A stretch of 64,000 bases of DNA from CAZNPU01 sp964575335. GTDB lineage: Bacteria > Planctomycetota > Phycisphaerae > Phycisphaerales > SM1A02. Location of the stretch: contig CAZNPU010000004.1 of assembly GCA_964575335.1 (NCBI GenBank), positions 1 through 64,000 of the forward strand, given 5' to 3'. This document shows, piece by piece, positions 17,904 through 26,057 of this stretch. The translations under genes were made by a program, and so were the position numbers. How positions within the stretch are numbered: position 1 is the stretch's first letter; each line of letters opens with the position of its first letter. Below the pieces are notes generated by a model. That model saw nothing but the letters and a program-made list of their open reading frames with translations, was not told where the DNA came from and searched no databases.

Positions 17904-19619
17904 ATGGAAAGCATGATCATCAGCATGATTGTGCCGCTGCTCGGCGGCGTGGGATTATTCCTGCTCGGCATGGTGTTGACGACCGACGGCTTGAAATCTG
18001 CTGCGGGCGATTCGCTCCGCCGCGTTCTGCACCGCGCAACCAACAGTCAATCCCGGGCGATTCTTTCCGGCGCCGGCCTCACCGTACTAGTGCAATCTTC
18101 CAGCGCCACCACATTGGCGATGATCGGTTTCGTCAGCGCGGGCATACTGACATTTCCCCGCGCAATCGGCGTGATTTTCGGCGCAACCATCGGTACTACC
18201 AGCACCGGCTGGCTTGTTTCGCTGCTTGGACTGAAACTGAGCATCGGCGCAGCAGCAATGCCCATGGTGGGCATAGGTGCGCTGATGCGGCTGCTCGGCC
18301 GGGGGCGATGGCCGTTCATCGGCATGGCGATTGCGGGATTCGGGCTGATCTTCATCGGCATCAATTCACTGAAAGGGTCAATGGAGACGGTCGCGCAGCA
18401 GATCAATCCCGCAGACCTTCCCACCGGGTCTTTGCTTGCAATGCTTCTGCTTGTGGTCATCGGCATCGTGATGACCGTGATTATGCAGTCATCAGGCGCT
18501 GCTGTCGCCACCACCATGACAGCTCTGTATTCCGGCGCGATCACCTTCGAACAGGCAGCGCCGATGGTGATTGGCCAAAGCATCGGCACCACAGCCACGT
18601 CAGCCGTTGCGGCGCTTGGCGCATCGGCGGCTGCGCGACGAACTGCACTGGCACATGTGCTGTTCAGCGTTTTTGCGGGCGCAGTGGCGTTTTGTCTGCT
18701 GCCGGTGGTGTTCTGGCTTACCAACCTGGCGTTCCGGAATGCTGGTCATGGCCCCACGCCCTTTGCGCTGGCTGTGTTTCACACGTCCTTCAACGTCCTT
18801 GGCGTCCTGCTGCTGCTTCCGGTCACGCAACAGTTCTCGAACCTGCTTATGCGTCTGATTCCCGAGCGTGAACAGCAACTGACGCGCAATCTCGATCGCT
18901 CCATCATCGAAGTGAGTTCGGTGGCGATTGAAGCGGCCAGACACACAACCATAGAGATCGCTCGAGTCGTCTTTGACGCAATAAACCGCATCATCAATAC
19001 CGGACAGATCACAAGCGACACCAGCGCGGCGCTTGATGCAGCCAATGCCGCCCTGGAGGAAACGCGACACTTCCTCACCGAAGTGCGCACCGAGCCGTCA
19101 ACGAAAAACGTGTACGAGCGACACGTCGCAGTGCTGCACGCGATGGATCACCTCAGCCGCCTTGTTGAAGCTGCCCGCGAGATTGGCCCTGCAAGTCTTG
19201 TGAGTCGCGACCCGCAACTGCGCCAGGCGACGCTGCGGCTTGCCACGAAACTTGATCACGCGCTGCAATGGTTCAAAACCGGCGATGGCGAAGGGCCGCT
19301 GAAACTTATCCAGAAGCTCTCTCTTGAACTGGCGGATTTACGCCGCACGGAGCGGCCTCGTATTCTCCAGCGCACCGCCGCCGGCCAATTGGATCCATCC
19401 ACAGCGATGCGCCGCCTCGAAGCCATCCGATGGATTGATCGATTGGCCTACCACATCTGGCGAACGATGAATTATCTGCAGGAGCAGCCCGCAGGTGATT
19501 CGGATTCCAGCGCGACACCACCGTTGGATGATGATGAAGCCCCCGCGGACACCTTGCAGCGCACGATCCCCGAACCGCCGCCGCCTTCGCCCGACATCCC
19601 CGACAGCTTGAACGCATGA
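17904..19619 (+). CDS. Na+/phosphate cotransporter family protein with a PhoU-like tail
   Basis: 571 residues. The N-terminal 310 residues are membrane embedded with about eight to nine helices and contain the two inverted-repeat signatures of the NptA/PNaS family, VQSSSATT (near 55) and MQSSGAAV (near 195), which line the substrate site. From about residue 330 the protein is helical and soluble, resembling PhoU bundles, as in many bacterial members. It ends in an acidic and Pro-rich tail. Expected to import phosphate with sodium across the inner membrane. It starts 64 bp after the aldo/keto reductase on the same strand, but no functional link is evident. No PHO-box-like repeat was found upstream. 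Confidence 0.92.
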   Translation: MESMIISMIVPLLGGVGLFLLGMVLTTDGLKSAAGDSLRRVLHRATNSQSRAILSGAGLTVLVQSSSATTLAMIGFVSAGILTFPRAIGVIFGATIGTTSTGWLVSLLGLKLSIGAAAMPMVGIGALMRLLGRGRWPFIGMAIAGFGLIFIGINSLKGSMETVAQQINPADLPTGSLLAMLLLVVIGIVMTVIMQSSGAAVATTMTALYSGAITFEQAAPMVIGQSIGTTATSAVAALGASAAARRTALAHVLFSVFAGAVAFCLLPVVFWLTNLAFRNAGHGPTPFALAVFHTSFNVLGVLLLLPVTQQFSNLLMRLIPEREQQLTRNLDRSIIEVSSVAIEAARHTTIEIARVVFDAINRIINTGQITSDTSAALDAANAALEETRHFLTEVRTEPSTKNVYERHVAVLHAMDHLSRLVEAAREIGPASLVSRDPQLRQATLRLATKLDHALQWFKTGDGEGPLKLIQKLSLELADLRRTERPRILQRTAAGQLDPSTAMRRLEAIRWIDRLAYHIWRTMNYLQEQPAGDSDSSATPPLDDDEAPADTLQRTIPEPPPPSPDIPDSLNA

Positions 19620-19736
19620 GGACTGCTGCGCCGAAACGGCACATCGCCATATGAGGCAATGATGCCCAAGGGAAATCCTGCGATCTCGCAGCAGGACAGA
19701 ATGGGACAGAACGAGACTGCCGCAGCGTGCGCTTGC

Positions 19737-20612
19737 TTACCGCTCCGCTGCTTCCACGGTGTTTCGCAGGAGCATCGCCACCGTCATCGGCCCCACGCCG
19801 CCGGGCACGGGAGAGATCCAGCTCGCCACCTCCGCCACTTCGTCAAAGACCACATCCCCTACGGTGCGGGTTTTGCCGTTTTTCCCGGTGACGCGGCTGA
19901 TGCCCACATCAACCACCACGGCGCCGGGCTTGACCATGTCTTTGGTAATCAATCCGGGCTTGCCCACCGCTGAAACCAGCACATCGGCGCAGCGCGTTAT
20001 TGACGGCAGGTCGCGTGTGTACACGTTGGTTGAGATCACGGTCGCGTTCGCCTGCATCAGCAATACCGCCACCGGTTTGCCCACAATGTTGCTCGCGCCA
20101 ACGCACACGCATACCGCGCCCGGCAGTGTGACGCCGGTGGATTCAATCATCTCCATCACCGCCAGCGCGGTGCAGGGCACAAGACTCCGGCGACCGTACA
20201 CCACATTGCCGATGTTGGCGGGGTTGACGCCCTCGACATCCTTCTCCGGCGCGATCAGGCTCTGAATCCGCTCGGTGTTCACGCCTTCAGGCAGCGGCAG
20301 ATGCACCATGATGGCGCGCACCTCGTCAGCAGCGTTCATCAACAGCACGCGGCCGGCGATATCCTCAAACCGCGCTGTTGCGGGCAGTTCCTGCAGGTGG
20401 TATTCGATGCCGATCTCTTCGCACGTGGCAGCCTGATTGCGGGCGTACAGAGCCGCTGCGCTGTCCCCGCCGGTAAGAATCGCATCCAGCCGCACCGATC
20501 TGCCCCGGGCGCGTAACGCTTCCACACGCTGGCGAAGGTTGCTCTTGACCTGCGCAGCTAAGGCCTTGCCGTCGAGAATCCGAGCACGATGCGAGACTTG
20601 CGGTTGATTCAT
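19737..20612 (-). CDS. folD: FolD-type methylenetetrahydrofolate dehydrogenase/cyclohydrolase with altered active site
   Basis: 291 residues, the normal FolD length. The two-domain fold is clear: GGDSAAALYARNQAATC, MVHLPLPEGV, PEKDVEGVNPANIG, the NADP-binding VCVGASNIVGKPVA and the C-terminal PVPGGVGPMTVAML. Three positions used in catalysis differ from the norm. The Lys of the YxxxK motif is Gln (Y56, Q60; codon CAG), the Gln of VQLPLP is His (H104), and the Asp of DVDG is Glu (E127). I checked each in the DNA. In known FolD enzymes the Lys is essential for the cyclohydrolase step, so this protein may be dehydrogenase-only or act on another carrier. Single gene; start supported by family N-terminus. 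Confidence 0.9.
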   Translation of the reverse strand: MNQPQVSHRARILDGKALAAQVKSNLRQRVEALRARGRSVRLDAILTGGDSAAALYARNQAATCEEIGIEYHLQELPATARFEDIAGRVLLMNAADEVRAIMVHLPLPEGVNTERIQSLIAPEKDVEGVNPANIGNVVYGRRSLVPCTALAVMEMIESTGVTLPGAVCVCVGASNIVGKPVAVLLMQANATVISTNVYTRDLPSITRCADVLVSAVGKPGLITKDMVKPGAVVVDVGISRVTGKNGKTRTVGDVVFDEVAEVASWISPVPGGVGPMTVAMLLRNTVEAAER

Positions 20613-20696
20613 GGCGGAAGCATATCGAAATTGGCCGATGCTGCGCGCTCATCAATGAAGATCAATTGATAACCAAAATCGCCGTCCTTAAGCCGC

Positions 20697-20880
20697 TTAC
20701 TCCTGAAGAACCTCCAGCAGAATGCTCCCGTCCACGGTATCCATCTGCTCCGATTCTGACGGTTCATCGTGGTGATGCTTGCGTGCGTATATGAGCAGCG
20801 AATTCCGGCTTGATCTCGATAGGGCTGCCATTGACCTTCCGAGCCTCCTGTTCGCTGACACGCAGGTGAAGGGGGAGCAT
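20697..20880 (-). pseudogene. possible small broken gene (frameshift)
   Basis: Two overlapping minus-strand frames each look protein-like over half their length. Frame A starts at the ATG 20880 (MLPLHLRVSEQEAR...) and ends at a TGA at 20764 after 38 codons. Frame B carries ARKHHHDEPSESEQMDTV... to a TAA at 20697. One indel near 20785-20800 would join them into a protein of about 60 residues. It might also be chance. No good Shine-Dalgarno sequence is present. The remainder of the 20613-20980 gap shows nothing further. Confidence 0.25.
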
Positions 20881-20980
20881 CCTGCCGCTATACTTCGTGT
20901 CAGGTTTTGTCTTGCTCCTTCCAGAGAGTCGTTCCTGGGACATTCCAAGGGCGTTTCGAGAAAAGGGAGCAAAAACTGCA

Positions 20981-21054
20981 GCGCCCGTAGCTCAGCAGGA
21001 TAGAGCACCGGTTTCCTAAACCGGGGGTCGGAGGTTCGAATCCTCCCGGGCGCG
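20981..21054 (+). tRNA. tRNA-Arg (anticodon CCT)
   Basis: A full cloverleaf: acceptor GCGCCCG/CGGGCGC, D stem GCTC/GAGC, anticodon stem CCGGT/ACCGG around the loop TTCCTAA (anticodon CCT at 21015-21017, reading AGG), a 5-base variable loop, and T stem GGAGG/CCTCC with loop TTCGAAT. The discriminator base is G and no CCA is encoded. A TATACT hexamer at 20889-20894 might be its -10. A small GCGG/CCGC hairpin follows at about 21060-21073. Confidence 0.96.
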
Positions 21055-21547
21055 TTTCGGCGGTTTTCCGCTGATTCCTGCACATCCCCGGCCCCTGGAA
21101 CTCCGGCCCCCGGAAGCCGCTCCCTCTGCACAACAAGAAAGAAAAGCAGGCGGCCGTGCGCTCCTACAAGTGCCGTACCGCCTGCTCCCCCTCCCACGGT
21201 CGTGCGTGGTTCGCGAGGCCGACCCCGCTCGCCGCCGCCGACTGCTTTGCTCAATCGCCCCTCTCAAACAAATCAACCAACCAATCCGCTCACCATCTGC
21301 TGCCAACAGCAGTCCGACTGTAGACCTGCTCATTTGAATTGGCGATTTCATCATCGGCTTTGCGCGCAGCGATGCAGCGGTTTCCATTCAATTTCTTACC
21401 GTGCGCGGATGCCGAGACGGCTCGAATACCGCCATGTGCGCCGGCGACGGGTAGAAGATCGCAGCAGGCTCATTCGGAACAAGGCCGGATGGATTGTCCA
21501 GCCCGAGTTGCGTTTCATGCCTTCGGTGCGCACGCGAAAAGGGCTGC
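21055..21547. other. intergenic region with one stem-loop
   Basis: No gene is supported. On the minus strand GCAGGCGG and CCGCCTGC (21146-21153 and 21178-21185) form an 8-bp stem with a 24-base loop, followed in that direction by TTTTCTTTCTT. This has the look of an intrinsic terminator for leftward transcription, yet no minus-strand gene ends there. Plus-strand frames up to 21588 are open but not convincing. Confidence 0.4.
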
Positions 21548-21970
21548 ATGATGCGAGCGAATCCAATCAAGGTGCTGTCGGTGGATGACAACGAACTGGT
21601 TGGGGAGGTCATCAGAATCACTCTGAAGCGTGCCGGCGGATTCGAATGGCTAGGCCATCTCTCCGACGCTCAAGATCTGGTCGCCAAGGCGCGCGAACAG
21701 TGCCCCGATATTGTGCTGCTGGACATTTTCATGCCCGGCAAGGATCCGTTTGTCGCGATGCACGAGTTGAACGAAGTATGCCCCGACGCACGCGTGATCA
21801 TGTACAGCGCATACGTCAGCCCGCGCCTGATTGAGCGAGCCCTTGACGCCGGCGCATGGGGCTACGTCTCCAAGGACGATGAAGGCGACGCGTTGCTCTC
21901 AGCCATTGAGCGGGTCGCGGAAGGCGAGTTCGTCATGGGGCCGAAGGTTCGTGCCGGAAGCGGCATTTAG
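21548..21970 (+). CDS. stand-alone response-regulator receiver domain
   Basis: 140 residues (139 if the adjacent ATG at 21551 is used). A complete CheY-like receiver: acidic pair in LSVDDNEL, the phospho-acceptor Asp in VLLDIFMPG, the Thr/Ser switch position in IMYSAYV, and the Lys in GYVSKDDEG. The sequence most resembles the receiver of NarL-type regulators but stops right after the receiver, with no DNA-binding output domain. It would have to act through protein contacts or by phosphotransfer. No histidine kinase is nearby. It lies convergent to sucC. Confidence 0.85.
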   Translation: MMRANPIKVLSVDDNELVGEVIRITLKRAGGFEWLGHLSDAQDLVAKAREQCPDIVLLDIFMPGKDPFVAMHELNEVCPDARVIMYSAYVSPRLIERALDAGAWGYVSKDDEGDALLSAIERVAEGEFVMGPKVRAGSGI

Positions 21971-22072
21971 ATCAGACAAGCGCCGGGCACCGCAAAAGCG
22001 GCGCTGACTGACGATCTTGTTGGAAAATCAGCGTATGAGCGAACGAACCGGGGTACGTGCAACGGGGTCGCG

Positions 22073-23272
22073 CTACGCTGCCACCGCTGCGGTCACCTTT
22101 TTCGCTGCGTCGGTCAGATCGGTCGCTGTCTGCATGGTGGGAATGTCGCGTCTGGCTTCATTAAGAATCCTTCGCGCTTCTTCCACGTTCGTGCCTTCCA
22201 GGCGCACCACCAGCGGCACTTTGAAGCCGACTTCTTTCGCTGCCGCCGTAATGGCGCGTGCAATTTTGTCGCACTGCATGATGCCGCCGAAGATGTTCAC
22301 CAGCACGCCCTGCACGCGCGCATCGCTGAGGATGATGCGGAAGGCTTCGGTGACCGCCTCTTCGCTCGCGCTTCCGCCCACATCGAGGAAGTTCGCCGGC
22401 TCGCCGCCGTGGAGTTTGATGATGTCCATCGTGCTCATCGCCAGCCCCGCGCCGTTCACGAGGCAGCCGATGTTGCCGTCCAATGCCACATAACTCAAGC
22501 CGAACGCGTTGGCCCGCAGTTCAGCGGGGTTTTCTTCGGTCGGATCGAACATATCCGCGATCTTCTTGTGGCGGAACAGCGCGTTGTCATCGAAATTGAA
22601 CTTGGCGTCAATGGCAAGCACCTCGCCATCGGGGTGCTTATCCGTGGGCGGCGTCACCACCAGCGGGTTGATCTCCGCCAGCGATGCATCGGTGTCGAGA
22701 AACAGCTTTGCCAGGCGCATCATCACGTTGACCGCCTGATTCACCTGCTTGCCCTGAAAGCCCAGCGCAAAGGCCATATCGCGGGCCTGATAGGGCATCA
22801 GCCCAAGCAGCGGATGCAACTGCACCTTCTTGATCGCTTCGGGGTTGCGCTCCGCAACCGTTTCAATTTCCACGCCGCCTTCAGCCGAGGCGATCAGCGT
22901 GTTGGTGTTGTTGGCCCGATCGACGGTGATGGCCAGGTAATACTCCTTGGCGATGTCCACCGCTGATGCTACCAGCAGCCGCTTGACCTCCAGGCCTTCC
23001 GGACCGGTCTGCGGCGAGACCATGCGATTGCTGAGCATGAACTTCGCTGCTTCACGGGCCTCCTCAGCGGACTTCACCAGCTTCACGAACCCTGCCTTGC
23101 CGCGACCGCCCGCATGCACCTGCGCCTTGATGACCACCTGTGTACCACCGTTGGCAAAAATGGCCTTGGCTGCCGCCTCCGCGTCATCGACGCTCTGGAC
23201 CATGCGGCCGGGAGGAACGGGAACGCCGGCTTCCGCCAGCAACTCGCGAGCTTGGTATTCGTGGACTTTCAT
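22073..23272 (-). CDS. sucC: succinyl-CoA synthetase beta subunit (ADP-forming type)
   Basis: 399 residues from MKVHEYQARELL; the frame extends upstream but the family start is clear and AAGGA lies 12 bases before it. ATP-grasp features are present (VVIKAQVHAGGRGKAG near 45-60, EINPLVVTP, AIDAKFNFDDNALFR), as is the CoA-ligase half with GAGLAMSTMD and NIFGGIMQCD. It forms the alpha2beta2 or alpha-beta TCA-cycle enzyme with SucD, converting succinyl-CoA to succinate with NTP synthesis. The sucD gene is not adjacent: downstream is a convergent receiver gene. Upstream lies the scaffold gap, so its promoter context may be incomplete. Confidence 0.95.
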   Translation of the reverse strand: MKVHEYQARELLAEAGVPVPPGRMVQSVDDAEAAAKAIFANGGTQVVIKAQVHAGGRGKAGFVKLVKSAEEAREAAKFMLSNRMVSPQTGPEGLEVKRLLVASAVDIAKEYYLAITVDRANNTNTLIASAEGGVEIETVAERNPEAIKKVQLHPLLGLMPYQARDMAFALGFQGKQVNQAVNVMMRLAKLFLDTDASLAEINPLVVTPPTDKHPDGEVLAIDAKFNFDDNALFRHKKIADMFDPTEENPAELRANAFGLSYVALDGNIGCLVNGAGLAMSTMDIIKLHGGEPANFLDVGGSASEEAVTEAFRIILSDARVQGVLVNIFGGIMQCDKIARAITAAAKEVGFKVPLVVRLEGTNVEEARRILNEARRDIPTMQTATDLTDAAKKVTAAVAA

Positions 23273-23468
23273 CGAAATTCGGATTCCTTGAGATTCAGGC
23301 AGCAGCCGGTCGAACCACAGGTAAATAGAGGAAAACGTGGGAGGGAAAGGATAGCACAGATGGGGCCGGGCGTGAGCACGGGCACACAACAAAACAAGAC
23401 AAGGTGGTGCAGATTCGGGGTGGGTGTGTTGCGCGGGGGCGGGGATGTGCGGGGGGATGCGCAAGGGG

Positions 23469-23523
23469 AATCCGGGTCTTCCCTTCGGTCAGACCCGGCG
23501 TTGGCCAGCCAGGCTCGCGTTGG
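23469..23523. repeat. 55-bp direct repeat, left copy at scaffold gap
   Basis: This 55-base segment is identical to 23624-23678 on the other side of the N run. It contains a palindrome, CCGGGTCT ... AGACCCGG, with an 11-base loop. An exact 55-base duplicate flanking 100 N is what an assembler leaves when two contigs that end in the same k-mer are scaffolded, so the duplication is probably not biological. Confidence 0.8.
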
Positions 23524-23623
23524 NNNNNNNNNNNNNNNNNNNNNNNNNNNNNNNNNNNNNNNNNNNNNNNNNNNNNNNNNNNNNNNNNNNNNNNNNNNNN
23601 NNNNNNNNNNNNNNNNNNNNNNN
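23524..23623. other. assembly gap of exactly 100 N
   Basis: A run of 100 unknown bases, the conventional placeholder length for a gap of unknown size. It separates the region upstream of sucC from the end of the PH-domain gene. Frames running across it are meaningless. Confidence 0.98.
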
Positions 23624-23678
23624 AATCCGGGTCTTCCCTTCGGTCAGACCCGGCGTTGGCCAGCCAGGCTCGCGTTGG
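23624..23678. repeat. 55-bp direct repeat, right copy at scaffold gap
   Basis: Exact copy of 23469-23523. The palindrome in it may be a dispersed stem-loop repeat (or terminator) present elsewhere in the genome, which would explain why the assembly broke here. No second independent copy occurs in this window. Confidence 0.8.
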
Positions 23679-23701
23679 GGGCTTTGCTTGGTTGGTTCAG
23701 T

Positions 23702-24412
23702 TCACATGCGTCGATATTGATCGATGATCTGCTTGACGCGGTATGGACTGGGGATGCACTTCATGTGGATTTCGACCAGGCCTTCTTCGGAGCCGCCCGC
23801 TGCGTCGATGGAAATGTCGCCCACGCCGAGGATTCGCTGCAGGACGTTCTGTTCGATCTTCACGTTGCGGATGTGATTGTGCAGCACTTCGGAAGTGCGG
23901 CGCATGACGATGCCTTCCTGAAGAATGCTGCGTTTGTTGGTGATGGTGAGCTTGATCCACCGATGCGGCGCAATCCACCAGCCAAACCACCACAACGCCC
24001 CCACGACCGCTATGCCCAAGCCCAACCAGCGAAGCCACTGGTATGCCGGTTCCGCAGCCAGGCCGTAAATCCCCACCCCCACCCCGCTGAGAAACAGCAG
24101 CACCATGAGCGAATACAGAAATGGGCGACCGCGGAACATGGCAGTGCGAACAACGACCAGCGGACGCTCGCTGGCGACGCTGCTGGCAGCATCACGATCG
24201 GATGCTGACGACGATTCGCCTGCTTCAGCCCGTGCCGGATCAGCATTATTCGCCGTACTGGGCGCATGCGGCTGATTAACCGGCCCCGTTGTTTCCACCC
24301 GCGATATGATCCGATTCACATCGCCGCAATAGGGGCATGCGACCTTTTCGCCAGCCGCATCGTCATCGACTTGAAACAGCTTTTCGCAGTTGTCGCATTC
24401 GTGCGTAATCAC
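23702..24412 (-). CDS. zinc-ribbon plus bacterial PH-domain membrane protein
   Basis: 236 residues from a GTG at 24412, preferred because GGAG lies 7 bases upstream and the protein then starts directly with the zinc ribbon. Residues 1-35 carry CDNCEKLF and CPYCGD (two CxxC knuckles). A Ser/Ala-rich disordered linker follows (about 40-85), then two membrane helices (about 100-118 and 125-147) and a C-terminal bPH2/DUF304-like domain with WIKLTITNKRSIL and HNHIRNVKIEQNVLQRILGVGDI. Such proteins sit in the inner membrane with the PH domain in the cytoplasm; their function is largely unknown. Monocistronic, divergent from the efflux operon. Confidence 0.85.
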   Translation of the reverse strand: MITHECDNCEKLFQVDDDAAGEKVACPYCGDVNRIISRVETTGPVNQPHAPSTANNADPARAEAGESSSASDRDAASSVASERPLVVVRTAMFRGRPFLYSLMVLLFLSGVGVGIYGLAAEPAYQWLRWLGLGIAVVGALWWFGWWIAPHRWIKLTITNKRSILQEGIVMRRTSEVLHNHIRNVKIEQNVLQRILGVGDISIDAAGGSEEGLVEIHMKCIPSPYRVKQIIDQYRRM

Positions 24413-24701
24413 AGGCGTGCTCCGTTGGCAGCATATGCGTCGTGACAGATAATGGCCCAGCCGCCCAAACACTGTAACACGTTGCATGCACACCTGGGCA
24501 GCACGTGCAGTCAGCGTAAGCCGCTTCAGTCCGGCTGAAGCTTCTGGCTGAACTTTCTGAATGCTTGGTGGGTATGCTTGTCAGTCAGTTTCGCGCTGAT
24601 GCGGTATCCTGCGCAATCGGCGACCCCATGTGCAACCAGCTGGGCGGCCTTCCCAATAACCGGAACTGGATCGTCCCCCAAGATTGAAACAGGAGACCGC
24701 T

Positions 24702-26057
24702 TTGAGAACTGCGCTCATCATCCTGCTTGCGTTGGTTGTGGTGGTGATAGCTGGCACTCTGCTGGCCGGTCCGCAGTTGCGCGATGCCCTGCAATCGCTT
24801 GCACCCAAACCGCAGCCGACGAAAGTGCGCCTCCAGACGGTTGAGGTCGGCCGATTGACCGAAACCGTCAAAGCCCCGGGACGCATCGAACCCAAAACGA
24901 AGGTGGATATCTCTGCTGAGATCGCAGCGCGAATCGAGCAGTTGCCGTTTCGCGAAGGGCAAACCGTTCGTCGCGGGGACGTGATCGTGCGGCTGGACGA
25001 TCGCGATCTCAAAGCGGCGCTCGCTGCAGCCAAAGCGCGTCGCGACAGCGAGGAATATCGACTGCGATCCGATCGCGCCCGCCTGGCCGGCTCGCTCAGC
25101 TCGCTGGAAAACGCCAAACGCAATCTGGAGCGCAACTTGGCGCTGTTCAACACCGGCGACCTGTCCAGAAAAGAACTTGACGACGCCCAGCAACTGGTTG
25201 ATGAACTGCAGGCACAGGTTGACGCTGCAAAGTATTCCATTTCCGTCATCGAAAGCCTGCTGGCCAGCGCCAATGCGGAAATCGATCGCGCAGAGCAAAC
25301 GCTGGCGAAAACCATCATTCAGGCGCCGATGGACGGGGTGATCACCGCATTAAACGCTGAGGTTGGCGAAGTTGTGCTCATGGGCACAATGAACAACCCC
25401 GGCACGGTCATCATGACAATCGCAGACCTCTCACGCATGATCCTGAAAGCGGAAGTGTCCGAAAGCGACATCGCCCGCGTGCAGGAAGGCCAGAAGGCCC
25501 GCATTCACATCAACGCCTATCGCGATCAGGTTTTCAGCGGCACCGTCACCGAGATTGCTCTGCAGCGCACCGACAAACCCGACGGCACGGGGTATTTCGA
25601 AACTGAAGTGGAAATCGACCTGCGCGGCCAGCGCATTCTGTCGGGCCTTATGGCCAACGTCGACATCGAAATCGCCACACATGAGGGATTGGTTGTCGAA
25701 AGTCAGGCGATTGTCGATCGACTGGTTGAAGATTTGCCCGCCGACGTCGTGCGCGACAACCCATTGGTGGATTCGCGCAAGCGCGCCACAACGGTGGTGT
25801 ATCAGCTTCTCAACGGAAAAGCTGTCTGCACACCGGTGCGGCGCGGCCCCAGCGACGATACGCACAGCATTGTCGAAGCGGGGCTTGATGCGGGCAGCAT
25901 GGTGGTGATCGGCCCGTTCAAGGTGCTGGAATCGATCAAGCATAACGACTTGATTATCGACGAGCGCGACGTGCCAGCATCCGGCGGAGAAAGTGATTCT
26001 TCACTGGCTGAGAGCAACAACCAGCGGTCAGGCGTTCGGATTCGAGTGGGCCGATGA
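24702..26057 (+). CDS. periplasmic adaptor (HlyD/MacA family) of a tripartite efflux system
   Basis: 451 residues from a TTG at 24702, chosen because AGGAG lies 6 bases before it (a TTG at 24684 is also in frame). An N-terminal membrane anchor (about 5-22) is followed by the half-motifs of a lipoyl domain, PGRIEPKTKVDI and QAPMDGVI. They are separated by a long coiled-coil hairpin (about 100-200) that would reach a TolC channel, and beta-barrel and membrane-proximal domains follow. It would link the MacB-like permease in the inner membrane to the outer-membrane protein encoded downstream. Stop and next start overlap (ATGA), so expression is coupled to the ATPase. Confidence 0.9.
   Translation: MRTALIILLALVVVVIAGTLLAGPQLRDALQSLAPKPQPTKVRLQTVEVGRLTETVKAPGRIEPKTKVDISAEIAARIEQLPFREGQTVRRGDVIVRLDDRDLKAALAAAKARRDSEEYRLRSDRARLAGSLSSLENAKRNLERNLALFNTGDLSRKELDDAQQLVDELQAQVDAAKYSISVIESLLASANAEIDRAEQTLAKTIIQAPMDGVITALNAEVGEVVLMGTMNNPGTVIMTIADLSRMILKAEVSESDIARVQEGQKARIHINAYRDQVFSGTVTEIALQRTDKPDGTGYFETEVEIDLRGQRILSGLMANVDIEIATHEGLVVESQAIVDRLVEDLPADVVRDNPLVDSRKRATTVVYQLLNGKAVCTPVRRGPSDDTHSIVEAGLDAGSMVVIGPFKVLESIKHNDLIIDERDVPASGGESDSSLAESNNQRSGVRIRVGR

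Noticed and set aside
20697..21254. A 185-codon minus-strand frame
   Set aside because: It runs across the tRNA-Arg gene on the other strand and its N-terminal part is low-quality, Arg/Gly-rich sequence without a family.
23114..24208. Long plus-strand frames crossing the N run
   Set aside because: They include unknown bases and oppose the clear sucC and PH-domain genes.
24581..25318. Minus-strand frames of about 240 codons opposite the adaptor gene
   Set aside because: Shadow frames of the HlyD-type adaptor; no start signal or family signature.
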